Shown piece by piece: positions 22,801-34,897 of a DNA stretch of 64,000 bases. A model generated the notes under the pieces. That model did no database searches. It was not told where the DNA came from and saw only the letters and a program-made list of their open reading frames with translations. Within the stretch, counting starts at the first letter, position 1, and each line of letters starts with the position of its first letter. The stretch spans positions 11,111,956-11,175,955 of the forward strand of contig NC_051095.1 in the NCBI RefSeq assembly GCF_901709675.1, in the 5' to 3' direction. A program made the translations under genes and the position numbers. The DNA comes from Syngnathus acus. Taxonomy: Eukaryota; Chordata; Actinopteri; Syngnathiformes; Syngnathidae.

Positions 22801-25618
22801 GACAGAGCCATCGAGATGTTGGGTGGAGCTTCGTTGGCCATCTTCTCACTCTGTCAACAAAATGAAGGCAAAACAATCATCAACTTGAATTTTAAGGAGG
22901 ATGTTTGAACTTTTAAACCATAGCAGACACTCAGTCCAAAATAGTCACAGGGTGGTGTTGGGGAATTCCAACGATTCACATGAGGACACGACTCATAACA
23001 TACCAGAACATATACTCACAGGCCACATTACGTACACCCGCCCAATTTGATGACATTTAACGTAAGAGTGATGAAAAATTCTATAAACTCGTCATCCAAG
23101 GAATAAGTTCATCCTTGATATATATATATTTTTTCAAATTACATATGTTAGATAAAGATACAGCACCGCTTGACTCAGTCTTCTAAGAATAGCAATGGCA
23201 AGGGCAGCGAATTGCGTCAGTACAAAATCACCCGAAGGTGTTTGATTAGATTGGGAAACTGAAAAGACTGCAACATGATTGACTCTCATCATCACAAATT
23301 TATGCTAGTAGCAGTACTATAGTCTTAATGCTAGAGCACCTGATTTCTAATACATCTCTTATAATGGAATTCATAGGTGTCAAACAAAAGACCCGGGGGC
23401 CAGATACGGCCCGCCACATCATTTTATATGGCCTGCAAAGACACATTGTGCATCAACTTCATGTGTCAATCCTAAGATTACAAAAGGTCTTTTCTCCAAT
23501 TTTTAGTATTTTTAAAATAACTGAACAGTTTTTACTCGTCTCTGATTCCAAAACTAGTTATTCATGTATATATTCATGTATATAGAAGACGCTGACAGTC
23601 ATAATGGCCCTCCAAAGGAAACAATGACTACATTGCGCCCCGCGATAAAAATGAGTTTGACACACTGCACAAGTAAATGTTGTGGCTAGGAAATATACAA
23701 CCAGTCCTTTGATTATTTTAATTTGCTCTTTACAAAATACAGAAATGATATTCCGTGTCATGGCCTCAATGCAAGCTTGATGCTATTTAAAGCACAACTA
23801 GTGCTTAAAGAATTAATCGTGGCCAGTGAAGCAAGAGGTAGTCTTTATTGGAAGGTGCCTGGATCCCGAGGCTCTGTGGCCATTAGGCTGCATTGCACAT
23901 ACACTGGCATTCAATGCTAGCACGAAACATAAAGCAAGCTATAATTTACATCGACTCATTGCTACTACCTGCAAGTCACTTGTGAAAAGCAGAGCTGTGA
24001 GGCACACATGTAAAAGAGGGGACAAAGTGCATGGAGCCATTCAAGCTCTCAGAGATGCTGGTGTAAATCTAAGCCCTGACATCGTTCCTGAGAAGACAGA
24101 CGGTTAAATGTGAACAAACTCAGACGAAATGAGGGTAATTAATCCTTTTTGAACGGCGTTAACTCTTTGCAAGTCATTCAGCGAGGGAAAAGCACGGCAC
24201 TGCATTCTTCGTGTATTCAATTATTTAAGTCACTTCTCTGTGTCCGTCTTCTATTCTCGGTCTGTTTTATCAGCTACAAGGAGGCTGTCTCACTCAGGCA
24301 GCAGTCACGCAATTGCCACGTGCAATGACCCAGCAATAGCTACAGAGTATTTACAGGGGGAGAGGAACTCTAATGGACAGATAGTGGACTGATAAATCAC
24401 AGATAGAAAGCCATTGGAAGTTTTAAAAATGTGATGCAATGTGCAAACATGGAAGAATTTGTTTGTTAAAGGCTTTGGGGCTTTAAAAAAAAAAGATGTT
24501 AAAATTGCATGGTGGGCTAGCTCACATGTTTTTACAGGTCGTATTTGGCCTCAAGGACTTTTTGTAACTGTTTATAATTCCACCCATTTTAACTGAGACC
24601 CCAGTTGACCCCAGTTGACCCCAGTTCCAGCTCTTTCATTGTAGCTGACTGCCTCTTGGCAGGTTGCCTTACTGTTTTTTTACCCGCAATCTTTTCATCA
24701 ATTTTCGAAGGAAGTCCAGTTCTTGGGAATGTCACTCTTGTCTTCACTTGATTATGACTGTTGTCACGGAATTCTATGGTATGATTAATATCTTGGAAAA
24801 TATTTTCTATCCTAGTTCTGACTAATATCTTTGAACAATGAGATTGAGCTGTGAAATCATAGACTTGCTGTAAGAGGTGACTACAATAACATTCAGGAAA
24901 CGTCTACCGGAACATCTGAACATTAGTTGGGGTTAAACAAAGAGACAAAATGTGGGCATGTGCCGACTCCCATTTAACATGAGTGCTCCATGAGTTTGAA
25001 TGTGATTGGTTAATTCTGAACATAGCCACATTTGCAGTTACAAAAGGGTGTGCGCACTTGTGCAACTACAGTTGTTGGTAGTGTTTTTTTTTCCTTTATA
25101 TTCGACTTTCCCAAAAAGTTTTTTTTTCCAATTTAATACATGCAGGTTCTAGGTCACATTAATTCATATCCACTATAAATTTACACTACAGGAAATTCGC
25201 TTCATCTTCAGGTGGCTGAAACCTGATTCAAGAAAGTTTCAGGACAGACTTCCTTAAAGAAAGCAGGGCTTGTCTGCTATTGCTAGCCAACTGATGTGTG
25301 AGTGGATGTTACCTGCTTAGTGAAGAGGAAGGAGTTTTAAAGCATGGCGGGGGGGGGGAGTCGGGGGTTTGTTATATAACAAATTTCACCAGTGACTCAT
25401 CATCATCAGCATGAGAGAGATAAGCAGACGCACTGAGGGACTCTCCGAACCTCCTACACGCTGAATCTACACTATCTCATATTTTTCCTCATCTTCCTAC
25501 TTACTTGCCTTCACACAGCTCAAAAATTGTGTTTTTGCCTTCCCAGGCTGACTCCCTCATTTTTTTAATATTGTCATTATCGCTTGTATTTTTGATCTCA
25601 CCTTCAGACCTACTTAAG

Positions 25619-25651
<33 letters not shown>

Positions 25652-28600
25652 ATGAGCTGACATGTTTAATTGCAGGGCAGAGCTGTGAAACTTCCACTGA
25701 ATCAAAGGAAATCATTATCTCAGGAAGCAGGTCACTTGGCGGAAAGTTAAACGCTGAAAACCAAGTAGAGCCTTTCATGTCGGGACTGCATAACCTTACT
25801 GTGACTCTGTGCAGTTTCCTCATTAAGTCGCGTACCGACTCGCTCCAAAAAATGGAATGGACGGTCAGCACATATGCGACATTCACACGTGTCCTTTTAA
25901 GAATTTATGCTGAGTTGAAGAGAACACAGCACCATCCAGCATCCAAAAGCTATCAGCCATCCATCATTCTGCCAAAGCAACCTGTTTTGACTATCAATGT
26001 TTATAATAGCCCTTTGAAATGGAATTGTGCACTCACTATACACGATGCAAATGCAGCAGCATCTAAAATGAAGAGAGCAATGAGTACCGAAATGAAGTGT
26101 GGGAGTTGGCATTTCTAATACTTTGCACTTGTGATGGGTCCAAATGGTGCAAATGCAAATGGTAGAAACAGCTGTCAGTGTGATGAATAGCACTTCTACA
26201 CCACTGCAAACAGAAATATAAATAGTTTGAAAAAGGGCTTTTTGAAGCCCTTTTTTTTTTTTACACAGGTAGGTTTTCCTTCCAACCATAATACACTTTG
26301 AAAATGTTAACGTTTGAGTTGATGTCACCTAAATTTGTTCCATTAACTCTCCCTGCTCTCTTCAATTTTGCACTCCATTTTGATGTGTTAATCCAACTTT
26401 TATGCAATCAGTCACAGTAAGATTAAACGACTGTATGTATTTTTTTTAAAGTTTGGTACATCGTCAAACAGCAAAGATAAAGAGTGGCAAAGTTATAGTA
26501 TGTAATTGTATATTGTAATATAGTATGTTAATTTTTCATACATTTTTCTCAAGGGCATAAAAATGTTCTGCCTCATAGAATAACAACTTTTCTGTTTTGG
26601 TTGTGTTTTTGTTGGATGAGGGAAACGCGCTGTCACATTCACTTCTGAGAGGAAACTTTGGCTCAGGTCCCAGGACTCTTGATTACAAAATTCTCAACCG
26701 TTCCACCTTCGACCCTCAATCTTTTAACCCATCAGTTTACATTCCCAGCCTTTTTCACATGTGTTTCATCTTAATAGGAGACAGTTGATCATGCAAAGTC
26801 TAGCACCGGGCCAACTTTCATTCCTTGGGTCTTACGACAATGGACCCCACCCGGAACCCCTGAGAACAACATTATCTTTGCTAATGAAAACATCTCTCAG
26901 TGCACAGAACCGGCACTTCTCATGTCAGCCACAAGTCTTCGAATCAAATCAATTACTCACCAGTGAGAGGAGCCTGCGCGGGCCGTCAGAGTGGCGTCGG
27001 ACTCGCTGAGAGTTAACTCTGGAGGGATGCGCGTGTCCACGGCTGGTGGGTCGCACGGAGGAGCGATGTGACTGTCGCTGGAGGTTGAAGCCGCCAATGT
27101 TGTTCTCTTCCACGGAGGCCGGGCGGGAAAAGTTGCTGCTGCCGGGTTTGGGCTGTTTGTGTGGGTTGGAAGTGACCAAAGCGCCGGTAAGAGGAGTCTT
27201 TGCAGGAACTTGCGTGACTCTCTGGTTTGCCGTCCTGCTAGATGCCTCTGGGGCCTTGTCTTTGCTCCTGCGTCCGGTCGTCCGCTGCTGAAACTCTGCT
27301 GAGTCACTCCTTCGCTGACTCCTTGCCTCCAGCAGTTTGGTTGCCACCGAGTTTAGCTGGGAAAGATGGAAGCAGAAAGGGGAAAGTGATGTCAGTTCCT
27401 TGAAACTAGGAAAGCTTCTCAAAGTCTACCTGTCACTAGCACCTGACAGGCTGAGTGCTGAGCAGTGAAGCTGCTGTCTAAATACGGTTGCTCATCATTC
27501 CACTCGCCCACTCCAACTTGTTGGACGGGCAGGCGGGAAGATAAGTAGCAGCCAGTAAGCCCGGAAGGATCGACTGGCGCTGAGAGCCGAGCGGGAGGAG
27601 GCAAGGTGAAATACAGAGCGACACAGGCAGCCAAGGCTGGGTTAATGCTTTCGCTCACCACAGTGATGTGCTGTTATGCCATCCGAGCAGAGAAAGCATT
27701 ACCGTGTCTTTACGCCCGGCTGCACAGCACAAGGAGAGCGAAGAGGAGGATGAAAAAATTGGAAGGCTGCTGAGGCGGAGCTTGAGGAGAACGATACAGA
27801 GGAGTAAGGACCGACAAGGGGAGGGGAAGTGCTTGGGAAAATAAGTGAGGAGAGATATGGGTGTTAAAAAAAAAAAAAGAGGGACGCGAGGGAACTCAGA
27901 CGCCAGTACGTTCAACCCAGCAACGTGTCTCAGTGAGGAGCAGGTTTATAATGGCAGTCAAAGGGAAACAAGTGACAGTCAGCGAGCTAAGCAAGCGCTG
28001 AGAACCTGACTAATGAGCATCTGCACACCCAGCACTGCTTCAAAGATGACTTCCCTACCCTCAGCACTTTGCAGACATAGAATGACACTTAGGGAAAAAT
28101 GCAAAGACAAAAGAATTTACAGGCGGCATGTCGGATGAGGACAACACTCACCTCGGTAAACTGGAGAGGGCAAATTCCTACCCTGTCGCCCAGCCTGGCT
28201 TCAATCCAGTTGTCATCCACCCGTCTGATGACAGTGAGAATGTCTCCCTGCAGAGCACAAGCACATGTGAGCAAACTTAAAGGGAGGCAAAAGCGACAAA
28301 GAGGTGACGTGATAAAATGACAGCTTGTCAGTTTTTTATGCTCACACTAAATAGCCTGGCATCAACTCCCTTTTCTTTGTGAAGGCCGGGGCCTTTTCTG
28401 TGGCCGGGCTTACTCCATTAAGAAGAAAAAAAGAAAGAAAGAAAGGGAAGCCTCAACTGTGCTTTAATGGAAAGCAGACAGCAACAAGGCCCTTATATAA
28501 CTCAAAAATCCTTCAGGGCAGCAATGCTGCAAAACAGTCAAAAGAAAAAGAATGACCATGAATATTATAAATTAGCATCACAAGGAACTTCCTGTGCCTG

Positions 28601-31600
28601 GCAAGTTCTTAGAGACACCAAACACCTGGTGAGAGATCACAATGAGCCTGTGAGCACACTTCAGATACTCTTTTCAAAATATCGAGCTGCTAGAATAAAG
28701 TTCAACTCCTGTGATAACATCTGACCTAAAGTTGATCCCAGCTGAGCGCGAGCTCGTTGCTAACCAATTGCAGGGCACAGAAGAATTTCATTTCATTGTT
28801 TCCCATGAGAAAACGTGATTTGGATTTCAAAGGAATTCAGACTGGATCGTTATCTTTAACGTTCAACTGTCCAGTATTTGGACTGTGGTCACAACTATTT
28901 TCTTTTCCACTAAGTGAGATCTGTAAAGGATCTTCTGTACCTGCTCAAGTAGGATTGGGAGAGACATACCTTCCGGAAGCTGAGACAAGAATCGCTGCTC
29001 TCCACGCTCATCTCTTTGGGACTAAAGTCACACAGCGTTCGGCAGAGAGCCAGCGACTGCAGGTGGGGGAACGTTTGCAGCGTCTGGCTGGCAGCGTGCA
29101 GCGTTCCGGATGCGCCGCTGTTGTCGCTAACGTGTCTATGGAGCCAGTCATCGCCCGATGTCGCTCTGTGTTTTGCCGTGATGCCGTTGACGGGAGTGAG
29201 GACCAGCTCCCCTTCTGAATCTCCTTGTTGGCTGTGCATTGAAGTTCTTGAAGAAGCCTGGGAAACAGAAAAAGCAAGTTTCAAGTCATATGCACAAATT
29301 GAAACATAAATACACTTCACAATTAAGAGTGTTAAGCGAATAACTGACTGGGCGGGGCCAAAAGCCTGCAGCAGCTATCATCAATCCAAATTCATAGTTG
29401 TGTTTACTCACCGTATGAACCGTATAATTATCACAGCTCACTTCATGAGATAATTTTCTGGTTATATTAAGATTAATGGGCCGAGCAAATATCAGAAATT
29501 TTTTTTCCAAAAGAAGAATGCACCAGTGAATTAAAACAGCGCTGCGGACGCATTATTCTCCAGATGGGCTATTTGAAGACAACTTAAAAGTAACTCAGCT
29601 GAAGAAAGATACAAAGACATCTGCTTGCTTCTTCTCAGGCAGAGTGGGCTTCCCGTGGCCAGGTTGATGTTATTTTAAGATCAACCATGCTAAAATTACA
29701 TTTTGTGAAGTCTGGTCTGATTGAGAGGATATGTAGAATAGGTTATATAAGACTGCTCTGAACCGCAGCTTGTCTTGGGTGTCTAAATAGCACGATGATC
29801 ACAAACTTCCTCCCGCTTGAACTCGGCCCAGCTTTTTGAACTCTCACTGAACCGAAGTTAAGGATTTACAAGCCAACTTGTGAACATTGAATTGTGTAAA
29901 TGATGTAAAACTGTGATGGATGGTCTGAGTTTCCCACATTTTCAGTAGACATAAATTGATACGGACTACATGGAGAGCTTTGTTGACCTAATGATGGGGT
30001 TCAGGTCCGTGCATATCAGATTGAAATTGGTTTTCATACATTCTCTCGTTATACAATTTAGTATTTAACAAAACAAAAAAGTACCTCAAAAGATCTCAGT
30101 TCAGCAACGTCAAATGACTAACTATTGAGTGCAAAAGCTTTTTGCTACGCGTGTGACGTGAGGATGAATGAAAATATAAACCATAATTTTGGGGAAGAGG
30201 ACGGGGTCAAACGCAGGCATTTTTTTTTTTTTTCAAAAAGATTTGTTATTGTTTCATTTTTCAATGAATCATGTTTCATTTCCTTTAAGCCGTCTTATAA
30301 TGGAGAATTTTAAAGACGAGAAACCTGGTTTACATTTGCTTTCTCTCATAAATAAAAATTTGTTTGACATTAAAGGGGGAATTAGGAGTTTTTAAACTGT
30401 TAGCAAGATTTGAAAGTAGCCTAATTTATTTCCTTCCTCATGTCTCTGACCAAAGTCACACTACTCGCGAATGTGAACGTGCATTTTAATAACGTTCATG
30501 GGAAATAAATTATTAAAATTACAGGTTGTAGTTTGGGGCGTCAGTATCACCCTGGTGAAGCTCTCAACCACTGGGTTATACAGTTCCTAAAATGAGCTAA
30601 TTTAACAATAGCAAGATATAACTTCTTTGCAAGTCAGCCAGTGGCAGTCAGAAGTTCAAAGTTGTCATTGTAGAAACGGGTTTAAAGAAACCTCGAGCCC
30701 TGAGAAGCCCTTGATTTGCAGATTGCCTGAGGAAATAATTTGATAGTTCAGATGGCTTTTAGGTTGTGACGTGTTTGGTAATCTTACTCATCTCTTCAGG
30801 CTTTTGCGTGAATGAACCCACTTAGTGATGAGGAAGATCAGACTTTGACATTGAAGCAGCATTCATTTACAATTTGGCACCATATAGAAAATTCCATTCA
30901 ATGGGCATTTGACAAATGAGCATTATGTTGAAACATATTGTGTGTACTGGGAGATTACAATTTTAGTTGGATAGAATGATTCCAAGTATTGCAGCAGACA
31001 ACACAGATAAAGAACTTTGTTGAACATAAGGAGGTGTGCCACAAATAATAACAAGTCAGATGACTCATGCTGCATTCAAGACCGCTGGAAAATAAGAAAT
31101 CTGCCACTTGGCACTGAGCAGGTTTGATAATTTGACTATCTGCAAGAGAAGAAACCTAATCTTTTTGGGTTTATCTTACCTATCAGCGATTTTTCAAGTT
31201 TACTAACAATTACCAATAGTTACTAACTAGTTTGTGGAGCGGTTACTTCCGTACTATGGTTTTTTATGTGTGTGTTTTTTTTTTAATCCATTCCCTGAAA
31301 ATGGCCGCCCCTGGGTTGGATACAAACGGGTGGATTTTGCTGCTTTGCTCATATTCCACAAACGCAATATAAATCAGAATGCCGTGTTTAGACTACCAGA
31401 GGCACAAACATGTCATTGCTAAGAAAATTCTGGGGTTGACCTCCTCTTTAAAGATCATTGTGTGTAACACCTTTATGGAATCGGATGCAAAGTTTAGGTA
31501 CATCCAAAACCCCTTATTTTATATTCCATGTCATTACACAAATTTATCAGTTTTCTCCAATCCAGCATTGGTATAGAGAAATGCACACTGACCTCTTTGT

Positions 31601-31931
31601 GCCCTTGCTGCTCTCTGTAATGACCCTCCCTGCCCATCCCACTGCTCCTGGCAAAGGGCACAGCGTAGTGCGGGTTCCGGTTTGGCCCCGCTGACCCCTG
31701 TAAACCCTCCAGGAGCCGTACCAGCAGGTTGTTGGCGGGCAGCTCCTCCACTGTTCGGGCCCTGACGGGTGCTCTGCACTCTGGACAGAACAGCTGCGAG
31801 TGTGCGGCCTCCTGCTTCTGCAAGCAAGCCTTGCAGAAAGTATGCTGGCAGGGCAGCACCTTGGCTGATGCATCCAGCAGCTGGGAACACAGAGGGCACT
31901 CCAGCAAGGTCATTATGGAGAGCCCCTCCAT
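19886..31931 (-). CDS. sh3rf2: SH3RF2-type RING/SH3 E3 ubiquitin ligase, complete
   Basis: SH3RF (POSH) proteins are scaffold E3 ligases acting in JNK signalling. Ten coding exons join in frame, 2466 nt, 821 aa: 31593-31931, 28970-29257, 28152-28247, 26961-27356, 22747-22850, 21681-21851, 21213-21490, 20805-21112, 20153-20457, 19886-20066. The RING at residues 12-52 has all ligands (CPLC, CQHTFCKAC, CPEC), followed by the family block ELPANNLLVRLL. An SH3 at about 182-241 (LCRTLCDF, then DILTVIRRVDDNW and GICPLQF) corresponds to the family's second SH3. A third at about 409-464 (AVLYSYKP, EELELRKGEM, GWLRG, GILPSNYV) is well kept. A fourth, at the C-terminus, is degenerate. No first SH3 was found between the RING and the second. 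The basic block RRLFNPHRG is also seen. SH3RF2 rather than SH3RF1/3 is chosen because kctd16 is the neighbour, as in human 5q32. Confidence 0.88.
23372..23667. mobile_element. hAT-like MITE (GTGTCAAAC ends), decayed copy 1
   Basis: It shares AGGTGTCAAAC, GGGGGCCAGATACGGCCCGC, the CACATCATTTTAT block, the ATGACTAC block and the closing GAGTTTGACAC with copies at 50066 and 61435. No clear target duplication remains. Confidence 0.65.
24925..25070 (-). repeat. Interspersed repeat, copy 2 (inverted relative to 11020)
   Basis: Read on the minus strand it aligns with 11020-11120 (GTTGCACAAG, GCGCACACCC, TGTTCAGAATTAACCAATCA, ATTCAAACTCATG). It lies in a sh3rf2 intron. Confidence 0.6.
25619..25647 (+). 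repeat. (GT)n microsatellite
   Basis: About 13 GT units. It opens the false frame MCVCVC that extends to 26118. Confidence 0.9.
29258..31592 (-). other. sh3rf2 intron between the RING exon and the SH3 exon
   Basis: 2.3 kb, AT-rich. This is where an exon for the first SH3 domain of the family would be expected. Neither an ALY-type opening nor an ENWY/GFFP-type block was found on the minus strand. Nothing else coding was seen. Confidence 0.55.
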
Positions 31932-32149
31932 TTATGTGGGGACTGTAGCTTTTTGATCACTTAATCCACCATACTGAAAGACAGGAAGAGAGGTATTCTG
32001 ATTAATATTGAGTTTATAGAATATGAATTAAGCAGCAACATCTACCTGTTTTTATCCATCTCAGTGGGCGGCCATACTGCCACATAATATTGACTGAGAA
32101 TGACATCACAGTGCCTAAGGGCTCTGGTAGGGTTTTAAATCGGATTCAT

Positions 32150-32430
32150 TATCCTTGCATGCATCCATTTTTTGAATCGCTTATCCCCCACTAGGATCGC
32201 GGGCGTGCTGGAGCCTACCTATTCCAGCGGTCTCTGGGCAGTAGGCACCCTGAACTGGTTGCCAGCGCACACAGACAAAAAAGCATTCACACTCACTATC
32301 ACACCTCAGGACAATTTAGAGCACTCAATTCACCGACCATGCGTGTTTTTGGAATGTGGGAGGAAACTTGAGTGCCCGAAGAAAACCCATGCAGGCACGG
32401 GAGAACATGCAAACTCCACATAGGAAGGCC
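32150..32430 (+). repeat. Widespread teleost interspersed repeat
   Basis: The order GAATCGCTTATCC, ATCGCGGGCGTGCTGGAGCC, GACAATTTAGAG, GGAATGTGGGAGGAAAC, GAAAACCCATGCAGGCACGG, AACATGCAAACTCCACA is one I recognise from many teleost genomes. Shorter pieces of the same kind lie near 10870-10930, 55010-55085 and 57340-57430. I do not assign a class with confidence. Confidence 0.65.
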
Positions 32431-32854
32431 ATAGCCTGAATGAAACCCTGCACCTCTGGACTGTGAGGCTAACCACCTGATTACCATGCCTTGGATTAAT
32501 AAATTAATTGAAAAAAAACATTGGCACATTAATTAATTGATTATTAAAATGATCATTGATGATCTGTAAAAAAAAATAAAAATGCAGCTAATCTTGGTAC
32601 CAGAATTTCAATTTATGTTGCAATTCCCAATTGAAATTTACTGTAAAACTGACATGCAAAACAGAATAACATTGTTGACAAACTTCCCACCTTAAAGACA
32701 ATGAAAAGGTGTGTTGCTGCCATCCGGTAGAGAACCAGTTCATAAAATCCTTATCATTAGCCTTACGTCGTACTTTGAAGTAATCAATATATATATTTTT
32801 TTTTCCCCCGATGCTTTTCCAAGCTCCACATGGGCACACAACATATCAGCTCAC

Positions 32855-33330
32855 CTGTCAAAGTGAAAGTGACTGTACGAGCTGTCCACATTGATTTGAA
32901 CAACACAGACTGGGAACATTTATAACTTACATGCTCGTCCACAGGCTGGCAAATTCTCCCAACTAAAAAGACAAGTTCTTTTCCACCGCTGCCGCCACCA
33001 TAACGTCCTCCTGATCGGCACGACACGTAGTCGTCGCGGCTAATGGCGATCACTGCGTACCTGAGAAGCGTGGAAACAAACGTTTACAAGCAACAGGTAA
33101 CAAGCGCCTAAGAATTGCGCACCCACAACAGGGACAGTGTCAAATTTCACTACCGTCGAGATTTAACCCTTAACGGGCTAACATAGTCGCTGACTAAAAA
33201 GGGTAATTAGGCAAAAAGGACTAGATGATATAACATTTTAATTATTTAAGATTTACTTACTCATGTAATAGAATGTAATCCAATTTCCGGGTTCTTGCGC
33301 TGGGGGTTCTAGTCGTATCATGAATTTAAT
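32855..33330 (-). other. sh3rf2: Putative 5'UTR exons and promoter of sh3rf2
   Basis: Upstream of the RING exon (acceptor CTACAG at 31943) three blocks with good splice signals follow: 32855-32909 (CAG acceptor, GACAG|gtgagc), 32931-33060 (CTCAG acceptor, GAGCAT|gtaagt) and a block ending at 33261 (CATGA|gtaagt). They share an open frame without a start ATG, which stops just before the sh3rf2 ATG. The middle block is GC-rich and contains a 12-codon uORF (33001 down to 32963, reading MVAAAVEKNLSF). Their assignment to sh3rf2 is inference; a separate small gene is possible. Confidence 0.4.
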
Positions 33331-33684
33331 ACGAGGTTGCGTTGTTTTATATTTATCTATAATTTGAGGACGAGAATTGACTCTAGGTTAATATATTCTA
33401 GCAGTATGTCGATGAATGTAAGGAGATAGCGCTGGTTTACAGACTTGTCATATGTCATGGTCTCCCTCTGCTGGTGCGTTTATTGACCACGCAGCGTCAC
33501 CTCAAGTCTTTCTTTCCTTTTCACGTCTGTACACTGATTCTTAAATGTAAGCGCAATAAAAGAGTTGCTTTCTTCTAAAATAAAATAAAATAAAATACAA
33601 ATGCATGCGCAATTTGCCACCCATTTTTAATTGTAGATTGAGGGACTGAAGATGAACGTTAAATGAAATACCGCACTTGTGCAA

Positions 33685-33760
33685 CAGGAACAGGAACACG
33701 GTGGACTAGTGTTTGGTTAGCACGTCTGCCTCACAGTTCTGAAGTTCAGAGTTTTAAATT
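33685..33760 (+). repeat. Short tRNA-like SINE-type fragment
   Basis: GGTTAGCACGTCTGCCTCAC followed by AGTTCTGAAGTTCAGAG resembles the A/B-box head region of tRNA-derived repeats common in teleosts. The B box is degraded. It is not a functional tRNA: no cloverleaf can be drawn. Confidence 0.45.
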
Positions 33761-34297
33761 GGCTATATCGCCTTAAAGGCTTTCTCCATTTTCTTTCTCC
33801 TTCAGTCCTAAAATATGCAATGTAGGTGAATTGAAGATGATTTTTGAAAGTAAAGGGCTAATTGACATGACTTAAATTGTTCATAGTGTATGAACGTGAA
33901 TGTGAGTTGTTAAAGAGGCCAACAAAACTTGTTGCAACCTGTTTTTAATTAGTAGCGCTCTACAGTATTTTATGTTTATCAAATATACAGTAATAACAAT
34001 TAATTACAATGTATAGAATTTAACAGTTTGTGTGACATGATTTTATGAATTTGTTGTGCAGTGCCTTCTTGTTTGTGCACCATGGCCACCAGAGTGCAAT
34101 ATAATAGAGACATACAGATACACACAAAGAATACTTTTGCAACTGCTCATAAAGTGACTACTTTAGTCATTTATGCTGGAGGATAAAAAAAAACAAAAAA
34201 AAAAACATTCCCGTGCGGATTGTTCTTTTGTCTGTCTACATGGTTTGCTGCACCTTTTGTGTTCAAACATTAATGCTAGTTTCGTTATTGGCATGAT

Positions 34298-34298
34298 T

Positions 34299-34354
<56 letters not shown>
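34298..34354 (+). repeat. (TTTC)n microsatellite
   Basis: About 14 uninterrupted TTTC units. Confidence 0.95.
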
Positions 34355-34796
34355 GTGTTTTGTTACTGTTTTAAATTAAAATTCAGCATTTAAAAAAACC
34401 CTTATCAAATCAAATGAGTCTGCTCTAAAAAAATAACTAAAACTGACTGAATTTTAAAACCTTGAAGTCAAACAAAGTAAACAATAGCCACGACAAATCC
34501 CAAACTATTATAACTCTGTTCCACACCTGAAATTTGGCGAATTCTCAATTCGATCGCTAATGTTGAAAAATGATTGGAAATAATTGCTTGTTTGTTTTCT
34601 GCTCTTACATTCATATCATTGTTTAGATTTCAAAAATCCCAAACCCCAAAGTCCATGCTTGTTCAAAGAGAAAAAAACCAATATATCCATCTTGCCTACA
34701 GAAGTTCAGAACATTCTTGTGAATTTTTTAAAATGACATGAAATTTTCATGGGTTTCTCTACGTCAGCAGAAGCCAGGGAATTCTAAAAATGTACG

Positions 34797-34811
34797 AGTG
34801 AGTGAGTGAGT

Positions 34812-34893
<82 letters not shown>
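34797..34893 (+). repeat. Long (GA)n microsatellite
   Basis: Starts as GAGT repeats and passes into nearly 80 bp of pure GA. A purine-only strand of this length can form triplex structures. No gene is near. Confidence 0.95.

Positions 34894-34897
<4 letters not shown>

Larger units (their letters stand above)
22851..26960 (-). other. sh3rf2 intron, repeats only
   Basis: 4.1 kb between two coding exons. It contains a decayed copy of the GTGTCAAAC transposon (23372-23667), the inverted copy of the 11-kb repeat (24925-25070), a G run near 25351, a (GT)n run at 25619-25647 and a run of T near 26250. The open frame over the GT run is an artefact of that repeat. No exon was supported. Confidence 0.6.

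Noticed and set aside
25621-26118. 165-aa plus-strand open frame starting MCVCVC
   Set aside because: It begins in a (GT)n microsatellite and then runs through an sh3rf2 intron without similarity to a known family or a plausible start.
27419-27661. 80-aa minus-strand frame between sh3rf2 exons
   Set aside because: The neighbouring exons join in frame without it and no fitting splice pair was found.
34797-34893. Regular array considered as CRISPR-like or satellite
   Set aside because: Simple dinucleotide repeat without unique spacers; no CRISPR array exists in this window.
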